A DNA stretch of 64,000 nucleotides from contig JAECYW010000022.1 of the NCBI GenBank assembly GCA_023014335.1, positions 744,001 through 808,000 of the forward strand. Direction: 5' to 3'. Positions within the stretch are counted from its first letter, which is position 1. Every line of letters starts with the position of its first letter. Source of the stretch: Galerina marginata (taxonomy: Eukaryota > Basidiomycota > Agaricomycetes > Agaricales > Galerinaceae). The translations under genes were made by a program, and so were the position numbers. Positions 12,337 to 23,442 of the stretch are shown here, piece after piece. The notes below the pieces were generated by a model. That model saw only the letters and a list, made by a program, of their open reading frames with translations. It was not told the origin of the DNA and made no database searches.

Positions 12337-12807
12337 GTGTCGAAGGGGACGGCCCAATTCATGGCCCGAGCCATCTTGCTGCAGTCCGGTGCCAAACCTG
12401 ACGTGCACGAAGCAATCTACGACCTTGAATCCTTTGTATGGGTACTTTCCTATTGCGTCATGCACAATCTCCAACTTCAGCCTGCCGAAAAAACCACGCC
12501 GGAAGAGGTCCAAGCCGAGTTCAAGGCCTTTCAAACACTATTTTCCCAAACCTTCAGCCAAACGACTTTGAAGAGCATCGCTGCCGAGAGGCATGGCCTC
12601 TGTCAGGGCTTCCTTTTTACCACCGATAAAGATGTCCAGAAAATAGTCAAGCACTTCATGAGTCAAGCTCTTGTTGACCTCATCAAAGATGTTTCGCAAC
12701 TTATATACGACGCCTCTCACCCATTCCGCCCTGTCCCTTTCGATCACGACGCTCTTCTCGCAGTGACTAACAAGGCGATCGTATTATTGGAACCTTTGGT
12801 CGCGTAG
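12337..12807 (+). pseudogene. FunK1-like protein kinase C-lobe fragment
   Basis: The open frame begins with SKGTAQFMARAILLQ and continues with HEAIYDLESFVWVLSYCV. These are the post-activation-loop segment and F-helix of fungal FunK1-type kinases (the GT-x-QFMA and DLES-x-VWVL signature). The rest encodes the helical C-lobe and ends at 12807. No ATP-binding lobe, HRD/HxD catalytic loop or DFG/DFD motif can be found in the 600 bp upstream. The frame has no convincing in-frame ATG near its start. A GTAAGT at 12290 and an AAG acceptor before GGGACG could be a retained splice site of the original gene. The simplest reading is a truncated remnant of a kinase gene from an expanded family. A functional short protein is not excluded. 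Confidence 0.65.
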
Positions 12808-13051
12808 TTTTTACATTTCTCTTGATTTTCAATGCTGTCTCATATCGTGCAGTAAAGAGATTCTTGAATATGATATACGATGAAGAGTCATAATTTAAAT
12901 GTGGATATGAGGTGTGAGTAAACGAGATACAGAACCTGACAAAAAAAGGAGGGATTTAAAATAGTATGTTCCAATCTACAAAACCATCCAGCGGCTTCGT
13001 AGTCAAGGTAAGCGCTCCACGCGACGAAATGAAGAAGGCATCTCAAAATCG

Positions 13052-15576
13052 TCAGTCCCGAATCACTACTTCGGAGTCATACACCACTTGGGCTGGACTC
13101 CTGTGACGAGAAGTCAGTCAATGCTAAAGGGGATGGATAGACAGCAAGATCTTACCTTTTCTCAACACCCTACAGTATGGAAGGTACTATATTAGACCCT
13201 GATACCAACGTTCGAATGTACAAGCTCACATTTTCGATCCAGGCTATTTGGGCCTTCAGCTCGGTAAGGCCCAGGGACAAGATAATGTCGAACTCGATCT
13301 CATAATACGTCGATATTCGGTTCCTTGAAACTTTCGGTGAAACCACAACAAGAGACGTGTCCCCTTCGACACGGCAGAGAGTCGAAAACATGGCTAGAGT
13401 AGAAGAAGCCGTGTCAGCGACAACGAACAAAACCCGAAACTATACTGGATCGACCCACTCGAATCCTTGTCCATGAACCAATTAGCAGCCGGTTCCTTCA
13501 AGCAGACAGTCCCTCTGTAGCACATGACATCAACTTCAACAGAGTTGAAATGCGAAGGATCAGGCGCATGCTGGCGGTAGCTTTTCCGGAATTCCTGAGA
13601 TTCGGCTACCTTGGTATTCTGGGGTTTTGCGTCAGATGAATGTAGAGACATGGAAACACGATTGTCACCTTCGGTAATATGGTACTGAAGAGCCCAGTAA
13701 TTACGGTATCGCCTGTCAAATCTTGGAACTTTTTCTCGCTGCGCAAGATGTGGTCCGGGTTCTGAGGTTGGAAACGGGCGTACACCTCGGTGCCGTAAGC
13801 AATTTTGGAGACCCGAGAAGCCACGAAATGGTCAATGTAGAAAGAAACCGCTCCGTCGGCGACGACTTTATTCCTATATAATATATTTTAATGTTTTGTT
13901 TCTTGACAAGATTTGAATGAGACTTACACATGGCCATCGGGACGGCTGATGTTAAGCCCTCGTGACGCGAACGTGTCTTTTAACTTCGTGAAAAGCCAGT
14001 CGCTAGCTGCGAATCCTCCGACAAGAAAGACAGACTATGAATAATGTTATAAGTGGAGCAGGTTCGAGGGGTGTGATGAACATTACCGCTATCTTAGTCT
14101 GCGATGCAGCAGACTGCTCTTCGATCGACTTGACGATGCACTGGACAGACGGCTCGAAAAAGGATGCGACGTCAGAGCTGGAAAGTCATTCGGGTTCAAG
14201 TTCGCTATTATCTTTTGGAAGCGACGCTCACCCATTCAATTTAAGCTGTCCAGAACGGATGTTGAGATTAGGGTCTTTGTCCCTCAACGTACCAAACTTG
14301 ATGTACTGGGATTCTTCGGCGTTCCTAAATCTTAGTTTCGTCGTCTTATCGAAGCATCTGGTAATGTACGGAACATCAGCAACGAAGCGCGAGCCGTTCA
14401 AGAGATCTGAACACAAAACAGATCAGTCCAATGACAATGAAGACGACAGGAACGCTGACTCTGAAGGTATGTCCTGGCGTTGTTTGTGACGAATATGGAT
14501 CCTTGGAAATGACCTAATCCTTTGAGTTAACAAATTCATAAAGAGGCAGTGGATGGTCGTGGCCTACACAGTGGAGCAGCCATCTCCTCAAACGATTTGA
14601 CCTGCTGGGAGGTTTGCTTGTAGGCGCTAATATCAATGGTACCTCCACCAGCATCGACGATGAGGACGCCATTCCCGCTCTGACGAAAGAAGGTTATTAT
14701 TCAATACGTCGTACTGGTAAAGAACGGACTCACTTTGACGGCCTCGTTGGTTAGTCCACTTTGGATACAGAAATGCAAGCTCGCCTCGCCCTCAGTAACA
14801 AACGAGAGGCGCTGGTGTCCACCCTCGGTGTCAGGGACAAGACCCGCCTTGACGGCGGCCTTACGCATCAAACTCTGTTGACCTCCTTCCCAGCCGTTCG
14901 GGTGGGTAAGGACAAAGTCAGTGCGGGGCTCGAGGTTCTTCCAAAGTTCGACGCCGCCAGCGTGTGTTTCTTCGATGTAGGTACGCGCACACTGGTGCAG
15001 GTATCGCAGGAAGTCGGCAAATATGTCGATGGCTGCCTTACCCTCCGGTAATGGAGGGATTTTCTCGGTGATGTGTACCGCGGACTGGGTCTTTGGGCGA
15101 AGATGGAGCTTAAACCTTGAGTTATTCGTCAGCGTCGGTCAAAGTCGGTCAAAGAGCAGAAAACTTGCCATTCGGCCTTTGTCCATTCTTCGTCTTCGGC
15201 TTGATCCTCGATGCCCTCTCGCATCGCTTCTGCGCCGACTGCGCGGACCTTTCCTTGCTTGTCGTAGTAAACGATAGTAGGGATCTTCGAGTCACCACCG
15301 ACATGCTCCTGCGCGGGGTATCTGCGCAGAACGAGTTAATGGACCAACAACTGGAGATTAATTTATCCCCGAAGTACCTTGTTACTCCGCGAATTTCAGG
15401 GACTTCTCCAGGGTCTAAGATGCTTTTCGCGTATTTAATAAAGCATGAGAGGGGGATTCGAGCGACGGAGAAGACAAAACGACCAACCTGTAAGAAATGC
15501 CACTGAAAGTAGTGCCGACATCAAAGGCGAGAACGAGCTTGCGATGTGGGCCTTGATAAGGAGGTCTGACAGACAT
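13052..15576 (-). CDS. Hsp70-like (HSPA12-type) ATPase-domain protein, copy 3
   Basis: This is a complete paralogue, starting MSVRPPYQGPHRK at 15576. It carries FDVGTTFSGISYR, FVLTHPNGWEGGQQ, the phosphate-2 motif DAGGGTID (about 14635-14660) and VFLVGGFAASDWL (about 13995-14030). The 3' end was read by splicing. LTELKAQIAWIEN ends at a GTGAGC donor; a small exon encodes GVEKR (about 13155-13172); a GTAAGA donor leads to the last exon, which encodes a tail with VVYDSE and ends at 13052. Exon order and splice phases match copies 2, 4 and 5. The start codon is only 167 bp from that of the divergent coiled-coil gene at 15744, so they probably share a promoter. The nucleotide-binding motifs look intact. 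Confidence 0.85.
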
Positions 15577-15743
15577 TTGTGAGAGACAGAGATGGTGGTA
15601 GAACTGAAAGAAAGGACGTTCAGTCGTTCCCAAACTTAAGTATCTGCAGAACGGCCTACATGTGTTGACCACGTTGGGAGAGCATGGAGAAAGCGAACCA
15701 TTGATATATCGTGCCAGGTCAGTTTCGTTGCCCATTCACTACC
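15577..15743. promoter_or_regulatory. Short divergent promoter between Hsp70-like copy 3 and coiled-coil gene A
   Basis: The 167 bp between two divergent start codons must contain both core promoters. A GATATATC palindrome at about 15702-15709 is the only TATA-like element seen and reads the same on both strands. Confidence 0.5.
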
Positions 15744-17369
15744 ATGATGAAACGACTTACCGATCCTCTCAAGAGCTTGCTTCCGTGGGGCTCATCCACC
15801 TCCACCGTCGACGACTATTCCATTCTACAGGCCGGAGACCTTGATAAATCTCATCATCACAAACGCGATTCCGAATCCAAACGCGGCCAGGACCATCCCA
15901 AAACGGAAGTAGCCGGTGATGCTGCTATTCCAGGCCCGGTGGTCCAACCAGCTCAAGTGGCAAAGCCAAAGGATGGCGCTGATCCTCAGAAGCAAAACAG
16001 CAGAGGCGGAGAGTCGCAAGACGGAAGGTCGCCTGTCAATTCACAATGGTCCGACGACCGTGATCGGGAACAGCGCAAGAGAAAGCGAGACCAGGTCAAG
16101 GATTTAGCGAAGGACCTGGAGAGGTACAGGGAGCAATGGCTTTCCTCCCAGAACGCAGTAGCTGAAGCTAACCGGAAACTTGAAACGGCTACGAAAGCGG
16201 TCAAGGCGCTTCAGAAAGAGAAAGAAGAAATACTTGTCCGGAGCCAGGCCGCAATCAAGGATCAAGTAGCGATGGCTGAGGCGAGAACAATCGAGGTCGA
16301 AGAGAAATATCGCAACTTGGAAGACGAAAATCGGTCGCTGCGGGAGCAGTTACGGGTTTCTGAAGAGAAATACGGTCGGGTAGCGAAGTTGTTGGAAGAC
16401 CGAAGTGCCGATTTTAAAGGGGTTCAGACGTTCTTGACCACCGCTGATCTCTATTCTGGAGCCGAAATTATCAAAATGGTTGAGTCCTTGAATGCCGAGA
16501 TCTTCCAGACCGCGGCTTTCATCGCAGAGTTGCTCGAGGAGAATACCATGATCGCCACCCAAGAGGAACACAGTGCAAACGTTCGAAAATACCAAAACTA
16601 TTTGGATTTCACGCGCCGTCACTACGTCGGCGATGTCCTGTTCGCCCATCTTGCAAATAAATCCGTCAAAATTCGATTGGATCCATTGCCCATGCAGTTG
16701 GCGATCCAGGCAATACTGTGCGTATGGTGCGTGTCCAAGACGCGGCCTTTTTGGTCCGATCCACTTGGAAAAGATCTACAAAGCATGTATAAAGGGATCA
16801 GGGCATCCGGTAGGTCAATGACTTGTTTTCGTTTTCGCCTTCTGAGATCCTCTTTAGAGATTCAGGCCGTCTCTGGGAGGTGGAGAGCAATAACGAGTGC
16901 ACAGCTGCGATCTTCCCCATCCGACATGGGGCCGGTACTAGACATCATCGTCAGCCTTTTATACCTTTGTGGGTGGTCTGCCTCCAGCGACGACGCAAAG
17001 AAATCGATTTCGAGCATGCAAAAAAAGCTTCAGGGTTTGGAAATTTTGCAGATCCAGCTGAAAACGGCGACCAAGGAAGAAATAACGACTGCCGACATGG
17101 AGATTTACATCCACCCGCCGGGTGATTCTTTCAAGGACCATATGGAGGATACGTACGCGGAGAATGTAGCTGATCCTGCAGGGGGGAAGGATAGACAGTT
17201 GCTCTGCTCAGTTGGCATGGGCTTACGAAAGTCCGTGACGAAACGGTCTGACGGCGGGCAGCTAAAAGAACAGGTGGATGTATTGCTGAAGGCCAAGGTC
17301 GCTCTCGTTTCTGTTTTGCTGGAAGCTACTAGCGATAGTCCAAAAGACGCCGTTCGACTACAACGATGA
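15744..17369 (+). CDS. Coiled-coil protein A with shared unknown C-terminal domain
   Basis: I do not recognise this family. The start at 15744 (ACCATGATGAAACG) has a good context; the open frame further upstream lacks an ATG. The first 130 residues are low-complexity and charged. A coiled coil follows (about residues 110-230, with heptads around AKDLERYREQW and EDENRSLREQLRVSEEKY). The C-terminal 300 residues form a helical domain beginning GVQTFLTTADLYSG, shared with the next gene. A 48-nt intron at 16810-16857 (donor GTAGGT, acceptor TTTAG) joins RAS to EIQAVSGRW; the same junction occurs in paralogue B. The intron has no stop and is a multiple of three, so an unspliced mRNA would still encode a full protein. 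The spliced product is about 525 residues. No signal peptide or membrane segment is seen. Confidence 0.78.
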   Translation: MMKRLTDPLKSLLPWGSSTSTVDDYSILQAGDLDKSHHHKRDSESKRGQDHPKTEVAGDAAIPGPVVQPAQVAKPKDGADPQKQNSRGGESQDGRSPVNSQWSDDRDREQRKRKRDQVKDLAKDLERYREQWLSSQNAVAEANRKLETATKAVKALQKEKEEILVRSQAAIKDQVAMAEARTIEVEEKYRNLEDENRSLREQLRVSEEKYGRVAKLLEDRSADFKGVQTFLTTADLYSGAEIIKMVESLNAEIFQTAAFIAELLEENTMIATQEEHSANVRKYQNYLDFTRRHYVGDVLFAHLANKSVKIRLDPLPMQLAIQAILCVWCVSKTRPFWSDPLGKDLQSMYKGIRASGRSMTCFRFRLLRSSLEIQAVSGRWRAITSAQLRSSPSDMGPVLDIIVSLLYLCGWSASSDDAKKSISSMQKKLQGLEILQIQLKTATKEEITTADMEIYIHPPGDSFKDHMEDTYAENVADPAGGKDRQLLCSVGMGLRKSVTKRSDGGQLKEQVDVLLKAKVALVSVLLEATSDSPKDAVRLQR

Positions 17370-17895
17370 GGCGGGGGATGGGGTTCGATTTTTGGTTCGG
17401 TAGCCACTCGCCAGCAGGCTGGGGTAATCTAAACGTCTTCTTGTGTTCTGACTTCATACAGTGATTCATCTATTCCCAATTTACAGAATGAGTTGTTGCT
17501 GTTGTCAACGGTGAACGGCAAGGAAAACTCACTGAATCTATTGCCGACAGAGACATTAAGTTTAAGAGCAAGGACCTGCTACCCTGATAGTGAGGTTGTA
17601 AGCGTAAGCGGAAAGATGAGGTACGAAGGGAGAGGGCTCACGTTCACAGAAATATTTTCCTGCAGTGGGAGGACTGCCATGAAGCGATCTCTGATTACAC
17701 TCGAGGCTCCATTCAGTATCCAGGCCTAGACACAAACACCTCCAAAGCCTCATTGCATGAACATGTCGAAACAAAACGCAAGCAGGCCAGTGTGGGCTAA
17801 TAATCACGACCATCGCCACCTTTTTCATATTACTTTTAACAACTTCTGAGAAGTTCTGTTCGTCACCGACAGACGTACCACCAAACACCCCACCA
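17370..17895. other. Spacer between coiled-coil paralogues A and B
   Basis: The first 60 bp resemble the 3' flank of paralogue B (an ACGCCGTTCGACYACARCGATGAGG-type stretch and a CCAGCAGG element), so the duplication includes non-coding flank. The remainder is presumed promoter of B. Confidence 0.5.
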
Positions 17896-20314
17896 ATGTC
17901 ATCTCTCTTCTCCGCATCAAGGTTTCTCGCGAAGAGTCGCAACAAAGTCAACAAAGACAACAACGCTGCTCCAACGAGGCCGCCCTCGTCTGCGTCTGTC
18001 AGGATGGACAAAGATAGGGGTTCCACCACAACGAATCCAGCCACTACATCCTTCAACGAGGAACAGCCATCTGCTGGGCCTTATAACCCCACGGCCAGTC
18101 TCAGCCCGAGCCCGAGCCCAGAGATCGAGTCAATCTCTGAGAAAGGACGTTCGTTGGTGCCGTTGGTATCTGGCCAAGTAATCGAAACCGGCCCAGAGGG
18201 GAACGAGCAAGTAATTGCAGACCATGTTGAAGAGCCCGGATACACCGTCGTCGTCGCACAATCCAACCCCAAACTACCTGACATGGAAATGGCGGACGAC
18301 GATAAGGGGATGGTCCGTTCGGTTGAAGAATCGGGCTATGCCGTCGTCTTGCAGCCCGACCCGACGACTTCTGGGGTGGGGTGGACGACCCTGGAAGCAG
18401 GTACTGCGAACGATGCAGAGTTGAAGGATGCAAATGTCAAAACCCATGGCGACGAAATCATTGCAAGGTCAACTGACCGCATTAAGGACGTGGAAGATGC
18501 CTTCCGAGGCATGCAGGAGGAGGTCCAGGCTAGGGCCGCCATATTTGAGGAACTCCGAGTCGAAGTTGGGACGCTGTCGGTTCGGGTGAATAGCTTGGAA
18601 AAGGAAAAAGACGAGGTCAGGGGCGAGTTGGGGCGAGAGAAGCTGGAATTGCTGGAAGAAATTCTGCGCCTGAAGGGCATTGTCGATGCTGACAGGCTTG
18701 ACAATCGGGAGCGACTTGCGATCCTAGAGAAGGAAAGGTCGGAGAGGTCGGAGCAGGTTCATCGGGAGCTGCCGGAAGAAATCCAACCCCTTATTGATGT
18801 CGCAAGCCCTGACAATCTGGAGCGAATTTCAATGCTAGATAAAGAGAATGGCGAAAAGTCGGACACGATTCATCGCCTGGAACGACGACTTGACGAGCAG
18901 CTAAAAGAGAGGGAACAACTTTACGCCAAAAACCGCGAGTTGGAGGCCAAATTGCAGGTCGAGGTCGAAAGGCTGTCAGTCCAAGCGGACAGCCTCGAAA
19001 AAGAGAAGGAAGAGGTCCAGGCCGGATTAGAGCGAGAGAAGCAGGAGATGCGGAAGGAAATCCAACGTCTGGAGGGCATCATCGATGTTAAGGAAGCCGA
19101 CAATCGGGAGCGAACGGAGGCCCTTGAGAAAGAGAATGTCGAGAAGTTGGAGACGATTCGTCGCCTGGAGCAACAAGTTGAGGACCAGGAAAAGGAGAAG
19201 GATGAAATAAAAGCCCATTGCAAAACCGCGATCAAGGACCACTGGTCCAAGGTGGCCATAACAGCCATAAGGTCGATCGAAATGGAAGAGAGACGTGAAC
19301 TGGAGGACCAAAATCGATTGCTTCGGGAACAGTTACGCGTTTGTGAAGATAAACTTGCGACATTTCTCGAGGAACGGAATTCCGTCTTTGGAGGGGTCCA
19401 GACGTTCTTGACCACCACTGATCTCTACTCCGTTGACGAGGTCGTCAAAATGGTGGAGTCCTTGAACGCTGAAATCTTCGGGGTTGCTTCTTTCGTCGCC
19501 AAGTTACTTGAAGAGAATTCGATGGTGGCTACCCAAGAAGAACGCAACGTGAACCTTCGAAAATATCAGAATTCCCTGGATTTCATACGTCGTCAATACG
19601 TAGGCAAAGTATTGTTCACCCACCTTGCAGATGAGAAGTCCAAAACTCGGTTGAATTCATTGCCCTTGCAACTAGCGGTTCAGGCAATATTATGTACGTG
19701 GTGCGTATACAGAACTTGGCACTTTTGGTCGGATGGTATAGGAAAAAGGGACCTGCAAAGCATGTACAAAGGGATCAGGGCATCCGGTGAGTCGACGACC
19801 ATCTCCTATTGTTTGTCCTCTAAGACGCATTTCAGAGGTTCAGGCCGTCTCGGCGAGATGGAGAGCAACAACAAGTGCACAACTGCGAGCCTCCCCCTCC
19901 GACATGGGGCCGGTACGGGACATCATCGTCCCCCTTTTATGTCTTTGTGGATGGTCGGCCTCCAGCTACGGTGCGAAGAAATCAATTTCGACCATGCAAG
20001 AAATGCTTCAGGGTTTGGAAAAGTTGCAGATCCAGCTGAAAACCGCGACCAAGGAAGGGATCACGTCTGCCGATATGGAGATTTACGTCCATTCTCCGGG
20101 TGATCCTGTCGAGGATCATATGGAGGATACATACGGGGGGAATGTAGATCCTGCGGGGGAAAAGGATAGGCAGTTGCTTTGCACAGTTGGCATGGGCTTA
20201 CGAAAGTCTGTGACGAAACGGTTAGATGGTGGGCAGCTAAAAGAACAGGTGGATGTGCTGCTGAAGGCCAAGGTCGCTTTAGCATCCGTTTTGCTGGTGA
20301 CCAATAGCGATTGA
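17896..20314 (+). CDS. Coiled-coil protein B, paralogue of A with expanded coiled coil
   Basis: The start is ATG 17896 (MSSLFSASRFLAKSR). About 200 low-complexity residues are followed by a long coiled coil (about residues 195-490), then the same C-terminal domain as gene A (GVQTFLTTTDLYSVDE to DVLLKAKVALASVLL). The coiled coil contains an internal repeat. The segment starting near 18558 (LSVRVNSLEKEKDEVRGEL) resembles the one starting near 18970 (LSVQADSLEKEKEEVQAGL). A 49-nt intron at 19787-19835 (GTGAGT to TTTCAG) is needed. Without it the frame shifts and ends at 20103; with it the protein ends at 20314 and matches A. Relative to A, B stops earlier: the TGA after NSD replaces a codon that A reads through for ten more residues. 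Protein length is about 790 residues. Function is unknown. Confidence 0.78.
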
Positions 20315-20749
20315 AAAGACGCCGTTCGACCACAGCGATGAGGCCAGGAGCATATTCTGATTTTCAGTTCGGTCGCCTATTGCCAGCAGGCGACTGGGGT
20401 TATTTAAATGACTTCCCAGTACTATTCATGCTCATGCTGACTTCGTATACTCAATCATATTTTATCTATTTCCAAGTCACGGATATATTAGCTCAAATGG
20501 AGTGAAATAATGAGGGGAATTCACACCATTTGGTTCCACAGGAGAGATTCAAATGCGCAGACGGCAAGGTTCCAAAAAGTTAAGGACAACATGCAAAGGT
20601 CGGACTTTTAACGGGGATTTTCGGGTTCCGGGGGTTCGGTCCGTGTAACGATTCCATCTTTTCTCCTCTTTTCGCAACCATCCAGATATACAGACATTTT
20701 CCTGCTGTTCCTCGGCTCTGGAAGCTTTCTTCCAACTGGAGGAGTGGAA
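20315..20749. other. Spacer between coiled-coil gene B and ABC ATPase gene
   Basis: This 435-bp stretch is AT-rich in its first half and shows no recognisable gene. It includes the region of duplicated flank shared with gene A. Confidence 0.4.
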
Positions 20750-22724
20750 ATGTTTTCGATTCGCAAATTTGCAACCAAACCACTGCCTGCAATAATTTCA
20801 ATACCTCCAGGCTCAAATATCTATCCGTTCGGTGCCCCTTCTCAGTCAAGGACGCCGCTCGTTTCCCAAATATCCTGGAAAGTCGAAGAAGGTGAAGCTT
20901 GGGCGGTCATATCTGGTACAGGAGGTGGAGGAAAAGGAGCCATTTTCAAGGCAAGTCCTTCACATTCGTTGTCAATGATAAAACTTATCTCATATCCTCC
21001 TACTTTGCGACAGTGCAGACCCTATTAGGGTACACAAGACTAGCTGCAGCTAGTTCAGAAGCGCAAGGACGCTGGGCAGAAGCTGGTGGTCTCTACCCCT
21101 TCCTCTCAACGTCAGCTGTGGATCCATATACTAGAGTATCCTACGTGTCCTTCCGACAGCGCACGGGAGGCGATTCTGGGGCGTTCTTCGACTACACAGC
21201 TCGCTATGGCGCGATGAGAGAGGCTGAGGACAAAGTTACGGTGCGGGACAGCCTAAAAGGCTCCGAATTACACCCGCTATTCGACGAATTGACGGAAAGG
21301 ATCGGCTTGAGGTCTCTCCTCGATTTTCCGCTCATAACTCTGAGCAACGGGCAAACAAGGCGTGCTAGAGTCGTCAAAGCAATTCTTGAACGGCCAGAGC
21401 TTCTTTTGCTCGATGAACCCTTAAGTAAGTTGAACAACAACCCTTTTGCTTGATCTTGTTAATAATGTTGATTAGCCGGTTTGGATCCTCCTTCTAGAAA
21501 ATCTTTGACGCAAACGTTGCAGAAATTGCATCAGAACCGCTCTCCTCGTATAATCATCGGACTACGAAAAGGCGAAGAAATACCTTCCTGGATTACTCAT
21601 ATTCTGGAAATTGACAGAGGTACCGCGAAGGCACGGGAAACATCACAATCCGCGCACGGCCACCCCCATATTCCAGTTCCTGCCTCTAAAGTACATGGAT
21701 CAGAGTCAACACAGTTGACTCGAAGTGGCGAGCATCTGCTTGTCGAGATGAAGAATGTAAACGTGGCCTATGGAGATCGTAAGGTCAGAGTTATGGTACC
21801 TGGATTAATTCCTCCTCCTGACGAGTAAACAGGTTCTTAAAAACATAAACTGGCAAATCAGGCAAGGCGATCGCTGGCACCTCCAAGGCGCAAACGGTAT
21901 GTAAAGCTTCATCCGCCCATCCGGAAAATCTCTAAACTCACATATTTCCACCAGGATCCGGCAAAACGACTCTCCTAGCCCTTCTGACAGGCGACCACCC
22001 CCAGTCATACACCCAAGCCCACCTCCACCTCCCAGCGATCACCGCACCCTTAAACCCTCTCCATCCCTCCATCCCATCCCTCCGCCCACGCAAACGGACA
22101 CCCACCGCCCACCTTCGGCAGCTGATCGGAGTGGTATCTCCCGAGATGTACGACGCTTTTCCAAGGCGCCATCCGGGGATGAGTGTCTGGGAGGCGGTCA
22201 CGACCGGGTTCGACGGCGGGTTCGTACCGAGAACACGAGGTGCAAGTGCAGACGAGAGACGAAACGGGGGATTTGGCTGGGTTGATGTGGCTGATGAAGA
22301 ACTCGGATTGGCTTGGGATGCGCTGGATGAGGAGAAAGCTGCCCGGCGTGAAGCAGTCCGGAGCTGGAGGGTGCAGCGGTGTTGGGAGGTGATAGAATCC
22401 CTCGGACCAGCTGCGTGGACGAAAGACACTTTGTCGACTGCAGGCACGGACTTGACCCGAACCTTCGCATCGCAGGCGTTCAGCTCCCTGTCTCCCGGAG
22501 AACAACGTCTGGTACTCCTCATGCGTGCTCTGGTTGGCCAACCTCCGCTCGTTCTTCTCGACGAAGTCTGGAGCGGTATGGACGAGGACGTGATTGCAGC
22601 TGCCCGGCGATACCTTCGCACTGCGGATGGGTTGAACGATAATCAGGCTGTCGTGGTTATCACGCATTGGGAGGATGAGGTGCCTTGGACTGGGGATGAG
22701 GTCAAAAAGTTTAAGCTCGATTAA
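20750..22724 (+). CDS. Soluble double-ABC ATPase, PhrA/ModF/YDR061W type
   Basis: This is a cytosolic or organellar ABC protein with two nucleotide-binding domains and no membrane segments, similar in layout to yeast YDR061W and bacterial ModF/PhrA. The start is ATG 20750 (MFSIRKFATKPLP, a possible mitochondrial presequence). NBD1 has a Walker A region SGTGGGGKGAIFK, signature LSNGQTRRARVV and Walker B LLLLDEPLTGLD. NBD2 has a canonical GANGSGKTTLL, signature LSPGEQRLVLL and Walker B LVLLDEVWSGMD. Four introns were read: 20951-21018 with a GC donor (AAG/GCAAGT), about 21425-21476, about 21784-21831 and about 21899-21955. Each restores a motif. NBD1 lacks the usual Ser/Thr after the Walker A lysine (Gly instead). 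NBD2 has a long insertion between Walker A and signature. The cellular role of this family is poorly defined. Confidence 0.85.
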
Positions 22725-23442
22725 AGCTCAAAATTATGCCGCTCGCATTTATCTATAGGTCTATCATGCCTACTTTTCTATCGAATTTAATTTGCGCTTC
22801 TCGAGCTTCGTAATTGGCAGCTCTGGAGTCTTGCTGCCTGGGCAGCCTGGCAAGAGTTCCAGGGAATTTGTGCAAAGTCTCTGCCCACCACGCGGTCACG
22901 TGATCTAAACGCGCCATTCATTTTCGGAACAAGGGCGCCAAAAACAAGGCGCAATTACTTTCTACCACCGCACTTACCGTGGCTTTCCTCTGAGTACAAG
23001 GCCGCATTTGTATTCTCTGCTACTTACACGTCTTATTACACTGACGATCTTCTAGCCATTGCGGGTGAAAACCTTCAAGCAACGGAACGAGATTGGAAAG
23101 TGTTGCTGGAACGAGTTGCAAGGTTCGCCAAGATTCAAGCTTCTTGAACGTAGCAGGGAATCAGTATCACTCGGTGTACACTCATAAACCATAAAAAGAA
23201 CAAGGTATCCAGAGAAAAGTACAGCATTGCTGACCTTTTCGCGACTACACATGTTAGTGCAAACTCAGCTACCGTCTTTCAAATGATGACGACCTTATAT
23301 TTCTATCTCTACGCGAAGGAATTGACGCCAACCGTTGGGATGGCTACTTTATTGACGTCGATACCTTGTACTCAGCGCGATTATATCAACGCCAAAAATA
23401 CGATCCCCATTCCCCACCCTCGGGTCTCCTCAAGCAAGCACC
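22725..23442. other. Intergenic with TCACGTGA element
   Basis: No gene is recognised in this 718 bp. A palindromic TCACGTGA lies at 22896-22903, and a GGCGCCAAAA-type element near 22933, both plausible promoter sites for the downstream gene. Confidence 0.4.

Noticed and set aside
18101..19418. Long minus-strand ORFs opposite coiled-coil gene B (rich in Ser and Phe)
   Set aside because: They are the mirror of Glu/Lys-rich coding sequence on the plus strand; serine- and phenylalanine-rich antisense frames are expected there.
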